From the NCBI GenBank assembly GCA_934693135.1, contig CAKUVA010000020.1:1-35792 (forward strand): 35,792 nt of DNA, in the 5' to 3' direction. The notes below the pieces were generated by a model that was not told where the DNA came from, searched no databases, and saw only the letters and a program-made list of their open reading frames with translations. The position numbers and the translations under genes were made by a program. Positions 35,675 through 35,792 of this stretch are shown here, piece after piece (within the stretch, counting starts at the first letter, position 1; each line of letters opens with the position of its first letter). This DNA is from an uncultured Bacteroidales bacterium (GTDB taxonomy: Bacteria; Bacteroidota; Bacteroidia; Bacteroidales; UBA932).

Positions 35675-35739
35675 AATAAGTGTATGCGGTTTCTTGAGTG
35701 GAAGCCGTAATTAGGATAAAACATTAAAATTATAGAATT

Positions 35740-35792
35740 ATGATCAGACCATTAGCAGACAGAGTTGTTCTTGAGCCTAAGGAGGCCGAGAC
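35740..35792 (+). CDS. groES: Co-chaperonin GroES, N-terminal fragment
   Basis: Only the first 17 codons are in the window: MIRPLADRVVLEPKEAET. This is the canonical GroES N-terminus (IRPLADRVV followed by the acidic stretch before the mobile loop). GroES caps GroEL during protein folding in the cytoplasm; groEL is expected just outside the window. The upstream region carries a sigma-54-like element and no CIRCE operator. Confidence 0.92.
   Translation, partial: MIRPLADRVVLEPKEAE

Noticed and set aside
35529..35714. A 61-codon plus-strand frame upstream of groES
   Set aside because: It covers the promoter region of groES and contains the palindrome and sigma-54-like element; no protein-like features.
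35553..35739. CIRCE/HrcA operator before groES
   Set aside because: No TTAGCACTC-N9-GAGTGCTAA or close variant is present.

Overview
The window looks like a chromosome segment of a Bacteroidales bacterium, probably gut- or host-associated; the genus cannot be fixed from sequence alone. Signs are the lineage-type promoters (TTTG, about 19 nt, then TAnnTTTG) ahead of many genes, DUF4295 next to L28/L33, a DUF4296 lipoprotein, DUF3575 plus FimB/Mfa2-like genes, an NVEALA-type peptide and several 6-bladed beta-propeller lipoproteins. No rRNA, CRISPR array, integrase or intact transposase gene was seen.

Layout. 1-7600 is a housekeeping run on +: rpmB (end), rpmG, DUF4295, terminator, then ftsY-pheT-DUF4296 lipoprotein-amidohydrolase-radical SAM-deoC, closed by a strong terminator. 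7657-8931 is a secreted histidine phosphatase on the minus strand. 9082-12042 is a tight three-gene envelope operon: zincin-like lipoprotein, DUF3575, FimB/Mfa2-like lipoprotein. Then come tRNA-Leu(CAG), guaA (minus), typA, DUF177, rpmF, tRNA-Arg(CCT) and a D-2-hydroxyacid dehydrogenase (minus). 17826-24212 carries a lipoprotein aldose 1-epimerase and a GH89 alpha-N-acetylglucosaminidase, followed by three tandem beta-propeller lipoprotein genes, the first broken by a one-base frameshift.

From 24213 to 35517 lies a rearranged region. An alpha-2-macroglobulin gene with a CTEQ thioester (29950-35517) and pbpC (24924-27275) are both on the minus strand and were apparently once adjacent, as in the yfhM-pbpC pair of other bacteria. 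A cassette of about 2.5 kb now separates them: beta-propeller lipoprotein, six-cysteine NVEALA-type peptide and membrane-anchored CxxC protein, with its own consensus promoter. It is bracketed by a perfect 170-bp direct repeat of the 3' end of the macroglobulin gene. The copy abutting pbpC keeps a TAA-ATG junction; the copy on the gene restores its C-terminus. Beyond pbpC is a decayed, inverted copy (about 98% identical over 415 bp, by eye) of part of the cassette's propeller gene.

The window ends in groES, whose upstream region has a sigma-54-like element. The most interesting item is the propeller/NVEALA/CxxC cassette and the traces of its movement. Its biochemical role is not known to me, and what is said about it is inference from sequence and context.
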